Assembly: GCA_002305685.1 (NCBI GenBank)
Contig: DBQB01000024.1
Span: 38,247-102,246 of the forward strand
DNA from: Ruminococcaceae bacterium UBA1405
Lineage (GTDB): Bacteria; Bacillota; Clostridia; Oscillospirales; Ruminococcaceae
Direction of reading: 5' to 3'
DNA: 64,000 nucleotides
This document shows, piece by piece, positions 9,209 through 17,952 of this stretch. The translations under genes and the position numbers were made by a program. The notes beneath the pieces are model-generated. The model ran no database searches. It had not been told where the DNA came from and saw nothing but the letters and a program-made list of their open reading frames with translations. Positions within the stretch are counted from its first letter, which is position 1. Each line of letters begins with the position of its first letter.

Positions 9209-9413
9209 GAGCAAATTTGGTAAAATGCCTTTTGTTTTGACGGCAGCGGATTTCCGGCACTGAAAAAACAGTCTCACATAAACCGAAACTCTCTGTAATT
9301 ACGCAACAAAATCACCGGAAACCCATTTCAAACAATTTGCCTGCCCGTCCAAAGCTCGATACACATTACTACAATAATGCTGCGGCAACCGCCATCGAAC
9401 AGCACAGAGATAC

Positions 9414-9449
9414 AAAAAAAGATCCGAACCCATAGATGGATTCGGATCC
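9414..9449 (-). terminator. Intrinsic terminator of tRNA-Ala
   Basis: On the minus strand, GATCCGAATCC and GGGTTCGGATC pair around a short loop and are followed by a run of seven T. It lies just downstream of the tRNA. Confidence 0.85.
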
Positions 9450-9454
9450 AATAT

Positions 9455-9530
<76 letters not shown>

Positions 9531-9649
9531 AAGCGACGAATGATATTATAGCACAATCATTTTGAAATAGCAATACCTTTTTTCGATTTTTTTCTTATTT
9601 TTCACATGGCTCTTCAGAATCGGAAAGGGCAATCGGTACGCCTTCCTGC

Positions 9650-9687
9650 GGATAAAATAAGGAGTCCGTCCAGACGGACAGACTCCT
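9650..9687 (-). terminator. Intrinsic terminator of the sulfite reductase unit
   Basis: On the minus strand, AGGAGTCTGTCCG and GGACGGACTCCT form a stem around a TCT loop and lead into TTATTTTAT. It lies 18 bases past the stop codon. Confidence 0.8.
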
Positions 9688-9704
9688 ATCTTCACAAAAA
9701 GGGG

Positions 9705-11249
9705 TTATCCTTCGATGTACTTGTTGGCCATCTCAGTGAGCGCTTCCCGGTTGGCAGGAAACCAGTCCTGGAAGGAAAGTCCGGAAGCGGTCACGGTACG
9801 GCCCAGCTCGGTGAGAAATACCGGGATATCCTCCACCAACATGGCGCCCAGACGCTGACCAAAACGTTCTTTACCTTGCAGATCCTCACCGCCTACAAAG
9901 AAATTGAAAGCCGGTTCAGGTTTCTTGTCCACCGGTTTGGAAGCGCCGTGGAATCCCAGCACACCGATCTGATGGGTACCACAAGAGGAGGGGCAGCCGG
10001 AAATATGGATTCTGGGCAATACACCGTCAGCAAAGTTCTCTCTTCTGGCCGTCTCCACCAATGTCCGAAGAAGTTCCTGGGAATCCCGCAGACCGATCTG
10101 GCAGATACTGCTGCCAATACAGGCTACCGAGGTCTCAAAAAGGGTTCTCGCGCCATCGTCAGTCACTGCGGCTACCTTCTGCGCTTCCTCGGCGGTAAGG
10201 TTGACGATGTACATCGTCTCATCCGGCGCAACCCGCAGGGAAACCTGCTCCATCCCGGCAATGACGTCATAAATTTCCCGCAGTTTACTGGGAACCGGAG
10301 ATCCGCCGATGGGATGATATGTCACATAATACAGTCCCTGCTGCTTTTGGGGGCAGATGCGGGGATGATCGGGAGCAACGCCAGCCCCCTGTTTGGTAAC
10401 CGGAACCGGCTTCACATCGATATCCAGCGCATACTGCGCAAACACCTCCTGCAACTTTTCCTGGTAAGCCTTGACATACCCCTCGGTGCCCAAAGACTCC
10501 TGCATATAGCGGGTTCTGGCTTTGGCACGATTTTCATAGTTGCCATAGGTGGTAAAGGTGTTGACCATTGCCTGAATATAGTAAAGAATCTTCTCCACCG
10601 GGATATGTTCTGCAACCAATGCACCCATTCTGGCATTGTTGCCCAAACCACCGGCACTGTATACATCAAAGGTGTGATCGCTGTTGGCAACAAATCCCAA
10701 ATCCCGGAAGGTAGCATGGGTATGATTTGCAGGCGAATTGGAAAAAGCTACCTTCAACTTTCTGGGCAGTTTGACCGTTCCAATGATCTCCATGAGATAA
10801 TCTGCTGCCGCCATGGCGTAGGGGGTAACATCAAAATATTCCCCAATCTCCACCCCCGACAGTGGAGAAGCCATCACATTGCGGGGAAAATCTCCGCCGC
10901 CGCCTCTGGTCAAAATGCCCACGTCTACGGCACGGCGCATAATATCGCACACCGCATCGGGCTGTAGGTCATGCAGCTGAATGGTTTGACAGGTGGTAAA
11001 ATGCACCTTATCCACCTGCCATTTTTCGATGCTCTCAACAATAAATTGGAGCTGATCCTTCGAGAGCTGTCCGCCGGACAGACGTAGACGAAGCATATTT
11101 TTTTCTCCGCCTTTTTGGGCGTAGCTGCCGTATCCGCCGGAAAATCCCTTATAATCTTTAACGGACACCTCACCTTTGGAGAATTTATCGATCATCTCCT
11201 CAAACGCGGGGAGACTTTCACGGAACTGTTCCATAACCGTTTGCTTCAC
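9705..11249 (-). CDS. Siroheme-dependent sulfite/nitrite reductase (NirA/SirA-type, ferredoxin-linked)
   Basis: 514 residues starting at GTG, eight bases after AGGAGG. Both ferredoxin-like half-domains and both Fe4S4-siroheme domains are present. The coupled-site cysteines are Cys377-x5-Cys383 (ACIGSSIC) and Cys419-x3-Cys423 (SGCPSSC). Basic residues typical of siroheme and anion binding occur in the TRGGGGDFPRNV segment at about 114-125. The protein catalyses six-electron reduction of sulfite to sulfide or nitrite to ammonia; sequence alone does not decide which. A GT2 gene lies 22 bases upstream on the same strand, so it may share a transcript, but it has its own strong ribosome-binding site and terminator. 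Confidence 0.9.
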   Translation of the reverse strand: MKQTVMEQFRESLPAFEEMIDKFSKGEVSVKDYKGFSGGYGSYAQKGGEKNMLRLRLSGGQLSKDQLQFIVESIEKWQVDKVHFTTCQTIQLHDLQPDAVCDIMRRAVDVGILTRGGGGDFPRNVMASPLSGVEIGEYFDVTPYAMAAADYLMEIIGTVKLPRKLKVAFSNSPANHTHATFRDLGFVANSDHTFDVYSAGGLGNNARMGALVAEHIPVEKILYYIQAMVNTFTTYGNYENRAKARTRYMQESLGTEGYVKAYQEKLQEVFAQYALDIDVKPVPVTKQGAGVAPDHPRICPQKQQGLYYVTYHPIGGSPVPSKLREIYDVIAGMEQVSLRVAPDETMYIVNLTAEEAQKVAAVTDDGARTLFETSVACIGSSICQIGLRDSQELLRTLVETARRENFADGVLPRIHISGCPSSCGTHQIGVLGFHGASKPVDKKPEPAFNFFVGGEDLQGKERFGQRLGAMLVEDIPVFLTELGRTVTASGLSFQDWFPANREALTEMANKYIEG

Positions 11250-11271
11250 ACCGAATTCCTCCTAAATTGTA

Positions 11272-12078
11272 TCAACCTTTCCGAGCATCGGCGATGAGAT
11301 ATTTGTGAATCTGAACTTTATACTTTTCGTATAATCCCATCGAAACATACAAATCTTTGTAATAGGCAAAGAGACTTTTCTTAACCGTTACGGTATTTGC
11401 AATGGTGATGCTGGTGGAGGTGATGCTTTTTTTGTTTTTGACATAGTAATAAATGGGGGTTTGCAGACTGCAAAAACGCTCCGCATAGCGAATATACTCC
11501 AGATTAAACTGAAGATCCTCACTCCAGGTCAGTGCCTCGTTGCAGTAGATCTGATGCTGTTTGATGATATCGCTGCGGTAGAGTTTGTTCCACATAACTC
11601 CGTAATAAAAGCTGGCAGGCTCATCCATCAGATGCAGCGCAAAAGCTTTTTTGTCCATCACTGCCTTTTGATCCAAAAAACCATGAACCGTCTTTCGACC
11701 ATTGGCGGAAACCCGGCAGTAATGGGAAATCACCAGATCACTGTTGGTTTCCTCAGCGCGCTCCACCAACAGGCGGGTGGCATTCTCGTCAATCCAATCG
11801 TCGCTGTCCACAAATTGCAGATATTTTCCCTTTGCCAGGCGAATTGCCAGATTCCTGGTGGAGGAAACCCCTGAGTTATCCTTATCCACCACAATAATCC
11901 GGTGATCCACCCCTACATACATTTTGCAGATATCCAAACTGACGTCCTTGCTGCCGTCGTTGACCAGAATGATCTCCAAATTTTGATAGCGCTGGTCACA
12001 GATGCTTTGAATACATTTGGGCAAAAACGGCGCTGCGTTATATACAGGGATAATGATACTGACCAAAGGTTGCTCCAT
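11272..12078 (-). CDS. Family 2 glycosyltransferase
   Basis: 268 residues. The ATG at 12078 (MEQPLVSIIIPVYN) is chosen because it begins the GT-A fold directly and follows GGGAGG; more upstream starts would overlap the preceding gene. The nucleotide-sugar pocket (SIIIPVYNAAP, VNDGSKD) is followed by Asp91-Ser-Asp93-Asp94, the metal-binding DxD. A probable base region (TWSEDLQFN) lies near 205. No transmembrane helix is obvious. It should add a hexose to a cell-surface glycan, but no polysaccharide cluster surrounds it, so the acceptor is unknown. Confidence 0.9.
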   Translation of the reverse strand: MEQPLVSIIIPVYNAAPFLPKCIQSICDQRYQNLEIILVNDGSKDVSLDICKMYVGVDHRIIVVDKDNSGVSSTRNLAIRLAKGKYLQFVDSDDWIDENATRLLVERAEETNSDLVISHYCRVSANGRKTVHGFLDQKAVMDKKAFALHLMDEPASFYYGVMWNKLYRSDIIKQHQIYCNEALTWSEDLQFNLEYIRYAERFCSLQTPIYYYVKNKKSITSTSITIANTVTVKKSLFAYYKDLYVSMGLYEKYKVQIHKYLIADARKG

Positions 12079-12100
12079 AATACGCAACACCTCCCGGATT

Positions 12101-12565
12101 TTATTTGCTTTTGGTGGCATCGATGGCCAATACAACCATCAGGCAGAGCAGTGCGTCCTGCGGACGGAAAATCTCCATCTCATAGGTATCTCCCCAGCTG
12201 AGCAGCTCTTTGGAAGCGCGCATCACTTCCCCATCCCGCTCGCTGATCACCTGATAATCCCATCCCCAGAAATCGCCTTCTACCCGCCAATCGTTACAGT
12301 CCAACACAAACGATGGGGAAAATGGGGAAAATTCTTTCTGGATCTCTCCGGCGTAGGTATCTCCCAGATAAAGAGAAAACCGGGGCAAAAAGGTAAAGGG
12401 CTGCTGCTTTACTGTACCGATATGCTGCTGGTATTGGTCATAAATTTCCAGGCAGCGTCCCAGTGAAAGACGCCCTTTGACGGTGTATACCGTCTCCTGG
12501 GCCTCGTTATAGATATCATAGCTGTCAAACCAGGAAAACACCCGCTGTCGAAACAACAGCTTCAT
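12101..12565 (-). CDS. LURP-one-related / Tubby-like (YxjI-type) protein
   Basis: 154 residues with the beta-rich pattern of LURP-one-related proteins: an N-terminal MKLLFRQRVFSWFDSYDIYNE, then alternating beta strands (YTVKGRLSLGRCLEIYD, FSLYLGDTYAGEIQKE) and a closing hydrophobic helix near 135-150. These small proteins share a fold with phospholipid scramblases and Tubby, and their bacterial role is not established. The gene lies 22 bases upstream of the glycosyltransferase, in the same direction. Confidence 0.75.
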   Translation of the reverse strand: MKLLFRQRVFSWFDSYDIYNEAQETVYTVKGRLSLGRCLEIYDQYQQHIGTVKQQPFTFLPRFSLYLGDTYAGEIQKEFSPFSPSFVLDCNDWRVEGDFWGWDYQVISERDGEVMRASKELLSWGDTYEMEIFRPQDALLCLMVVLAIDATKSK

Positions 12566-12636
12566 AGCGCTCCTCCTTCATCTATCGTGACGGGCATTTC
12601 AGAATACCACATGGTACAAACGTCAATTATCAGCCA

Positions 12637-13668
12637 TCAACAGTTTTCTGCAATGCGGTAGAGCAGCATCTCGGTATCCTCCCAACCCAAACAGGGATCG
12701 GTGATGGATTTTCCGTAAATGCGCTCGGCGCCGATGGGCTGGTTTCCTTCTACCAGATAGCTCTCGATCATTACGCCCTTGATGAGTTTTCTCAGTTCCG
12801 GATTGTGTTTGCGGCTGTGCAGCACCTCACTGACAATGCGGATCTGCTCCCGATGCTTCTTGTTGGAATTAGAGTGGTTGACATCCACAATCACAGCCGG
12901 ATTTTTTAAGCTGCGCTGTTGATACATCTCCCACAAGCGGATCAGGTCCTCATAGTGGTAGTTGGGAACACAGGTGCCGTATTTGTCCACACCGCCCCGC
13001 AAAATCGCATGAGCCAGTTCATTTCCATCGGTGGTCACATCGTTGCCGCGATAAATAAAATTATGGGAATGCTGGGCAGCAACAATGGAGTTGAGCATCA
13101 CCGACAGATCTCCGCTGGTAGGATTCTTCATCCCTACCGGGATATCCATTCCGCTGGCGGTGAGACGGTGCTGCTGATTCTCCACCGAACGGGCCCCCAC
13201 TGCCTCATAGGAGAGCAGATCGTCCAGATAACTGCGGTTTTCCGGATACAGCATCTCATCAGCACAGGTCAGCCCGCTCTCCGTGATGGCGTGAATATGC
13301 AGATTGCGTATGGCAATGATGCCAGCCAGAAGGTTAGGCGCTTTGTCCGGCTCCGGCTGATGCAGCATCCCCTTGTATCCCTCGCCGGTGGTGCGGGGCT
13401 TATTGGTATAAATCCGGGGGATAATCATCAGACGATCCTTCAGTTTTTCGTTTACCTTGGCCAGACGAGAAACATAATCCAACACCGAATCCTCGTGATC
13501 GGCGGAACAGGGTCCCACCAGCACCACAAATTTATCACAGGCACCGGTAAAAATTTCACGAATTTCCCGATCTCGCTGTGCTTTCAGCTGAACAATCTCC
13601 TTAGGAAGGGGATGTTCCGCTTTGAGATCCGAGGGCAGCGGAAGCTGCGCGTTCATTTTCATAGACAT
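12637..13668 (-). CDS. aroF: 3-deoxy-7-phosphoheptulonate (DAHP) synthase, class I alpha
   Basis: 343 residues, the usual length for the E. coli AroF/G/H type. It condenses phosphoenolpyruvate and erythrose 4-phosphate in the first step of the shikimate pathway. Visible hallmarks are VGPCSADHED near 51-60, RIYTNKPRTTGEGYKG near 86-101, GARSVENQ, MKNPTSGD near 190 and VDVNHSNSNKKH near 265. The N-terminal extension of about 40 residues could carry feedback regulation, but the effector cannot be called. It is transcribed alone. Confidence 0.95.
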   Translation of the reverse strand: MSMKMNAQLPLPSDLKAEHPLPKEIVQLKAQRDREIREIFTGACDKFVVLVGPCSADHEDSVLDYVSRLAKVNEKLKDRLMIIPRIYTNKPRTTGEGYKGMLHQPEPDKAPNLLAGIIAIRNLHIHAITESGLTCADEMLYPENRSYLDDLLSYEAVGARSVENQQHRLTASGMDIPVGMKNPTSGDLSVMLNSIVAAQHSHNFIYRGNDVTTDGNELAHAILRGGVDKYGTCVPNYHYEDLIRLWEMYQQRSLKNPAVIVDVNHSNSNKKHREQIRIVSEVLHSRKHNPELRKLIKGVMIESYLVEGNQPIGAERIYGKSITDPCLGWEDTEMLLYRIAENC

Positions 13669-13725
13669 TTTGGTTGATTCCTTTCCTGCGGCGGATATAA
13701 ATGCGGCGCTGCGCTTTTCCGCGAG

Positions 13726-13755
13726 ATTTTACATAAACAAACTGCCCGGCGGCAA
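13726..13755 (-). promoter_or_regulatory. Possible promoter of the DAHP synthase gene
   Basis: TTGCCG (13750-13755) and TAAAAT (13726-13731) on the minus strand are 18 bases apart, about 60 bases ahead of the ATG. The match is moderate. Confidence 0.35.
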
Positions 13756-13757
13756 AA

Positions 13758-14246
13758 TCATTTCACAATTCTCTGATAGGCAATTCGAGGACTTCCATCC
13801 TTCACAAAGATCTGCCCGCAACGGACAAAACCGTTTCTCTCAATGACGCGCTGCATTACCTTGTTGTCGTTATGGGTATCGATACGAATGTTGGGATAAT
13901 GCTGAAAACACCATCCAAAACAAAAGTCCCCAATCCCTTTGACACTGCCAGAGCTGGCCATACGGTGGATGGTGTGATAGGGAGCGTCGCTGAGCCATTG
14001 TCCCTGATAGATCTTGGCATAGGTGGGTTCCTCCCCACCGATGAGCATAAAAACGCCCTCAATTTTTCCGTCAACGATGCACAGATGACAAACCCCTTGC
14101 TGTATCTCCTGTTCCACCAACTCCCGCCGGGGATATCCATCCACCCACTGGGTGGGGTTTCCGGTGCGGTCCATAAAGAGCTTGGCGGCGCGATATATTT
14201 CCATAATACGGTCCAGGTCCGCCGGCTGTGCCTTTCTGATTTCCAT
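13758..14246 (-). CDS. GNAT-family N-acetyltransferase
   Basis: 162 residues. The ATG at 14246 follows GGAGGAGC at good spacing and begins the typical MEIRKAQPADLDRIMEIY strand-helix. The acetyl-CoA-binding region runs through SGSVKGIGDFCFGWCFQ and the family ending NDNKVMQRVIERNGFVRCGQIFV. The canonical Q/RxxGxG/A loop is diverged (SGSVKGIG). Substrate unknown; most such proteins acetylate small amines or protein N-termini. It has its own promoter and a palindrome at the start site. Confidence 0.85.
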   Translation of the reverse strand: MEIRKAQPADLDRIMEIYRAAKLFMDRTGNPTQWVDGYPRRELVEQEIQQGVCHLCIVDGKIEGVFMLIGGEEPTYAKIYQGQWLSDAPYHTIHRMASSGSVKGIGDFCFGWCFQHYPNIRIDTHNDNKVMQRVIERNGFVRCGQIFVKDGSPRIAYQRIVK

Positions 14247-14309
14247 GGTATGCTCCTCCGATACCGTAAAATCCGATTTCCTGTCGAGCTGGATATTGGG
14301 TGGTCCGTT

Positions 14310-14325
14310 TTTCGGACATCCGAAA
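14310..14325. promoter_or_regulatory. TTTCGGA-CA-TCCGAAA palindrome at the GNAT start site
   Basis: A perfect 7-2-7 inverted repeat overlaps the predicted transcription start. The minus strand has no T-run after it, so an operator is more likely than a terminator. Confidence 0.4.
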
Positions 14326-14327
14326 CT

Positions 14328-14356
14328 ATTATACAAAATATTAGGAGTGATTGCAA
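14328..14356 (-). promoter_or_regulatory. Promoter of the GNAT gene
   Basis: TTGCAA (14351-14356) and TATAAT (14328-14333) on the minus strand are separated by 17 bases. The predicted start is near 14322. Confidence 0.7.
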
Positions 14357-14460
14357 TCTTTGGCCGTTTTCCAGATCAAACTTCATGGCCGAATTTGCTG
14401 AAAAAATGCCGGGATCATAAAGCGAATCCGACTATCCTGGTACCGGCAGCTTGCATCTTA

Positions 14461-14496
14461 CAAAAAAGGCCTCCGTGTACACAATACACAGAGGCC
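14461..14496 (-). terminator. Intrinsic terminator of the serine hydrolase gene
   Basis: GGCCTCTGTGTA and TACACGGAGGCC on the minus strand form a stem and are followed by six T. Confidence 0.85.
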
Positions 14497-14524
14497 GGCA
14501 GAATCATAACCGTGCGAAAAAACA

Positions 14525-15994
14525 TCAGAGACGTTTGCCGTTGGCGCTGCCCTGGTACTCATCCAGAAACGCCTCGGCAGTTTTGACCATGGTCAGGCTG
14601 AGCAGGTTATCCCGGAAGCTGAAGACCATATCCAGAATTCCAAAATACTTGTCGATGATCTGTACCTTCACATGGAGCTTTTGCGGTTCAGTCCAGGCGG
14701 CCGACGCCGCACACCGATAGGTATGTCCCGGCTCCGGGACAGTGGCAATCAGATCGGAATACCCCTCCTGCGGGAACTGCTGAAAAACATTGTGGCCAAA
14801 ACCAAAACGGATTGTCTTTTCCCCTTGGGCATTGTGATACGAAATCTCTCCCATATCCCCCAAAAAATGAAACTTCAGCCGGCTAATCCCCATGGGATTT
14901 TCCTCCAACTGATAGACGGCGTCGCTAAATGTCTGGGCAAAGGGGCTGGAAACATCTCCGGGATACCAGTACAGCTTACGGGAGGCACAGTACTGTTCCA
15001 GCTCCTGGGCCGCCTCCCCATCCTGCGCAAGAGGCTCCCCCAACTGCTCCACAATATCCCGATAAAGGGTATGGTAAAGTATCTGGCGGGAACCGCTGTT
15101 GCCCTGGTTATCCGAATTGATGATAAAGATAAAATCGGTTTTGGGATCGCAGATGGCAAACTGATCGCCCATTCCCACAAAAGCAAAGCCGTCCCGGGGC
15201 GCCTTCCAAATCTGGTATCCGTATCCGTAATCCCCATAGCTGACAAATCCGCAAGCGCTGTTGTCCACCTGGCGGGCAGTGGCTTCCCGCAGATAATCTT
15301 CCTTCATATAACGTATCCCGTCCCAGGTCCCCCCGTTCATCACAAAACGGGCAAAGCACAAAAGATCCCGGGCGGTGCACATAACACCGGAATCGCCGAA
15401 GGAATATCCTCCCGGCGCTTTTAGGCAGTATGCGTTGGGGGAGAAACCGGTTTTCAGCAGAAAACGCTCCTTCATAAACTCCAGAAACGGTTTTCCGGTA
15501 ATCTTCTCCACAATGGCGCAAAGCATATAGGAGCCGGGGCTGTCATACCGGAAAAGGGTCCCCGCGTTGCGGTCCGCTGCCATCTGAAAATAAACCTGGG
15601 TGCGGTCCTGGGTACCGCTGTAAAACCAATTGATGTTGTCGCTCATACAGGTTTCCATCGTCAGCATCTGACGGATGGTCATCGCTTCCAGCTTTTCGTT
15701 GCGGTACTGGTTTTGGGAATCGGGGAAAAAGTCCACCAGCCGGTCCTCCAGCGAAAGTTTTCCGTCCTCCACCAGCAGTCCAACCGCCACCGAGACAAAA
15801 CTTTTGGAGACGGAATACATACGGTGCTGAAAATCCGGATGAAACGGTGCATAGTAGCACTCAGCAAAAATTTTGTTCCCTCTGGCCATCAGGATGCTGT
15901 GGGTACAATGATGGTACTGCTCCAGCGTGCGGATAAAACCAAGGACGGCTTTGGAAGAGATGCCGGCTTCTTCGGGCGTAATCTTTTCAAACAT
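14525..15994 (-). CDS. Beta-lactamase-fold serine hydrolase (COG1680)
   Basis: 489 residues. The ATG at 15994 follows GAGGTGAAAG; the longer in-frame extension has no ribosome-binding site. Ser61-Val-Ser-Lys64 (YSVSK) is the class C/DD-peptidase nucleophile motif, in the usual context of a hydrophobic helix (FVSVAVGLLVEDGKLSLEDRL). The first about 340 residues form the catalytic domain; the last about 140 (from VSSPFAQTFSDAVYQLEENP) form a beta-rich accessory domain. There is no signal peptide, so it is probably cytosolic and an esterase or peptidase rather than a beta-lactamase. It is transcribed alone. Confidence 0.85.
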   Translation of the reverse strand: MFEKITPEEAGISSKAVLGFIRTLEQYHHCTHSILMARGNKIFAECYYAPFHPDFQHRMYSVSKSFVSVAVGLLVEDGKLSLEDRLVDFFPDSQNQYRNEKLEAMTIRQMLTMETCMSDNINWFYSGTQDRTQVYFQMAADRNAGTLFRYDSPGSYMLCAIVEKITGKPFLEFMKERFLLKTGFSPNAYCLKAPGGYSFGDSGVMCTARDLLCFARFVMNGGTWDGIRYMKEDYLREATARQVDNSACGFVSYGDYGYGYQIWKAPRDGFAFVGMGDQFAICDPKTDFIFIINSDNQGNSGSRQILYHTLYRDIVEQLGEPLAQDGEAAQELEQYCASRKLYWYPGDVSSPFAQTFSDAVYQLEENPMGISRLKFHFLGDMGEISYHNAQGEKTIRFGFGHNVFQQFPQEGYSDLIATVPEPGHTYRCAASAAWTEPQKLHVKVQIIDKYFGILDMVFSFRDNLLSLTMVKTAEAFLDEYQGSANGKRL

Positions 15995-16183
15995 AGCTTT
16001 CACCTCATAAACGATTTGGTTGGATGATGTGGGATATCGTTGCTTACAATGCCCTGGGCAAACAAAAATCTGCATAACATTCTATCCACAAGTATAGCAG
16101 ATTTTGTTGTAAATTGCGATAAAAAATCCAAAAATTAGAGATGTGCGGCAACAGAAACGGAAGGCTCTTTTCCTTTGCAGGGA

Positions 16184-16212
16184 TTGTTTTTCCATTATGC
16201 ATTTGGTATAAT
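16184..16212 (+). promoter_or_regulatory. Promoter of icd
   Basis: TTGTTT (16184-16189) and TATAAT (16207-16212) are spaced by 17 bases. The start would be near 16219, leaving a leader of about 230 bases before the icd ATG. Bases 16219-16437 hold GC-rich potential stems, including CAGCTGCTGGCAGCTG near 16358-16373, but no recognised riboswitch. Confidence 0.6.
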
Positions 16213-16451
16213 GTGAGCACAGTAAAAATCCCTCTGCAAAAATGGCTGCGGTGTGGAAAAAGCGGCAAAACGCGCCGCATTTCCCTTTCTCCCGGTATAC
16301 AGCAGCCGCATCACGCCGGCGCCCGGACAAAAAAATACAATCGTCACGCCGGACAGCTGCTGGCAGCTGTTGGCACCAAAGATATGATCCTGCAAAATCC
16401 CACCGCTAAGCCTTCAATTTTGTTTTACTTTAACAGCAAAGGATGGTCAAG

Positions 16452-17666
16452 ATGGAGAAGATCAAAATGCCTACTCCCCTGGTGGAGATGGACGGAGACG
16501 AGATGACCCGCATCATCTGGCAACAGATCAAGGATGAACTGCTGATTCCATTTGTAGAACTGAACACCGAATACTACGATCTGGGACTGCCCAACCGGGA
16601 TAAAACCCAGGATCAGGTGACGGTGGACGCCGCCAACGCCAACAAAAAATACGGCGTTTCGGTCAAGTGCGCCACCATCACCCCCAATGGCCAACGGATG
16701 GAGGAATATCAGCTGCACAAAATGTGGAAAAGCCCCAACGGTACCATCCGTGCCATCCTGGACGGCACAGTATTCCGTACCCCCATCCAGATCGATTCCA
16801 TCAAGCCGGTGGTAAAAAACTGGAAGAAACCTATCACCATCGCCCGGCACGCCTTCGGGGATATCTATAAAGCCACCGAATACCGGGTTCCCGGAAAAGG
16901 AAAAGCGGAACTGCTCTTTACCGGAGAAAACGGCGAGAGTTTCCGGGAAACCATCTACGATTTTGAAGGGCCTGGCGTACTTCAGGGGTCCTTTAACAAG
17001 GATGATTCCATCATCTCCTTTGCCCACGCCTGCTTCCAGTATGCGCTGCATCTGCGGCAGGATCTGTGGTTCTCCGCCAAGGACACCATCTCCAAACAGT
17101 ATGACCACACCTTTAAGGATATCTTCCAGCAGATTTACGACGAATGCTACAAAGAGCAGTTTGAGGCGGCGGGGATTTCCTATTTCTATACGCTGATTGA
17201 CGATGCGGTGGCACGGGTTATCCGCAGCGAGGGCGGTTTTATCTGGGCGTGCAAAAACTACGATGGAGATGTGATGAGCGATATGCTCTCCACCGCTTTT
17301 GGTTCCCTGGCGATGATGACCAGCGTTCTGGTCAGCCCGGACGGAAACTATGAGTATGAGGCAGCGCACGGCACCGTCACCCGGCATTATTACCGCTATC
17401 TCAAGGGGGAAAAGACCTCCACCAACCCGGTAGCCACTATCTTTGCCTGGAGCGGCGCGCTGCGCAAGCGGGGTGAACTGGACGGCTCCCAGCCGCTGAT
17501 GGATTTTGCCGATAAACTGGAGCAGGCCACCTTCCAAACCCTCAACGACGGCATCATGACCGGCGATCTGTGCGGACTTTGCGAGGGCATTACCCCCAAA
17601 AAGGCCACCACCGAGGAATTTATCCATGAGATTCGCCTGCGGCTGGAAAAGCTGATGGCACAGTAA
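16452..17666 (+). CDS. icd: NADP-dependent isocitrate dehydrogenase (eukaryote-like homodimeric type)
   Basis: 404 residues. The ATG at 16452 is preferred over 16443 because AAAGGA lies 8 bases ahead of it. The N-terminal motif VEMDGDEMTRIIW, the phosphate-binding SPNGTIR, the metal-binding aspartates in LIDDAVARV and KNYDGDVMSD, and the adenine/2'-phosphate region EAAHGTVTRHYY mark the type II (cytosolic, IDH1-like) NADP enzymes. It oxidatively decarboxylates isocitrate to 2-oxoglutarate and supplies NADPH. With the aconitase-family gene at 3.4-5.7 kb it would complete the citrate-to-glutamate arm; citrate synthase is not in the window. Confidence 0.96.
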   Translation: MEKIKMPTPLVEMDGDEMTRIIWQQIKDELLIPFVELNTEYYDLGLPNRDKTQDQVTVDAANANKKYGVSVKCATITPNGQRMEEYQLHKMWKSPNGTIRAILDGTVFRTPIQIDSIKPVVKNWKKPITIARHAFGDIYKATEYRVPGKGKAELLFTGENGESFRETIYDFEGPGVLQGSFNKDDSIISFAHACFQYALHLRQDLWFSAKDTISKQYDHTFKDIFQQIYDECYKEQFEAAGISYFYTLIDDAVARVIRSEGGFIWACKNYDGDVMSDMLSTAFGSLAMMTSVLVSPDGNYEYEAAHGTVTRHYYRYLKGEKTSTNPVATIFAWSGALRKRGELDGSQPLMDFADKLEQATFQTLNDGIMTGDLCGLCEGITPKKATTEEFIHEIRLRLEKLMAQ

Positions 17667-17697
17667 TCTCTGTTTGCTACAAACAAAACGAACATAA

Positions 17698-17734
17698 GGG
17701 ATGCAGCGTAATTTACACCGCTGCATCCCTTTTT
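17698..17734 (+). terminator. Intrinsic terminator of icd
   Basis: GGGATGCAGCG and CGCTGCATCCC pair around a short loop and are followed by TTTTTCTT. Confidence 0.9.
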
Positions 17735-17803
17735 CTTACTATTTTGGCGCTTCCTATATGAATCACCGATCCAAACAAAAGTATCCAGCCGCCCTGGCAC
17801 GTC

Positions 17804-17832
17804 TTGTCCTTCTAAAGAAAAACTGATATAAT
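17804..17832 (+). promoter_or_regulatory. Promoter of the Tet-like GTPase gene
   Basis: TTGTCC (17804-17809) and TATAAT (17827-17832) are 17 bases apart. The start would be near 17839, about 114 bases before the ATG. Confidence 0.65.
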
Positions 17833-17874
17833 TGTTTTGTTATGGCACCGATTCAAAGGCCTTGAAAGTATCGT

Positions 17875-17903
17875 CTGTCCGCCTGTTTTTGCGGACAGCT
17901 TTT
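17875..17903 (+). terminator. Leader terminator (possible attenuator) upstream of the GTPase gene
   Basis: CTGTCCGC (17875-17882) and GCGGACAG (17891-17898) form a perfect 8-bp stem followed by CTTTTT, inside the transcribed leader and about 50 bases before the start codon. A 7-codon frame, ATG at 17842 to TGA at 17865, precedes it. This arrangement resembles the attenuators known ahead of tet(M)-type genes, but regulation is inferred. Confidence 0.55.
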
Positions 17904-17952
17904 TCATTCCGGCGCTTTGCGCCGAGAACCTAACGGAAGGAACCGACCCGTC

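Noticed and set aside
16425..17726. A 433-residue minus-strand frame across icd
   Set aside because: It is the reverse of a well-conserved isocitrate dehydrogenase and has no family motif.
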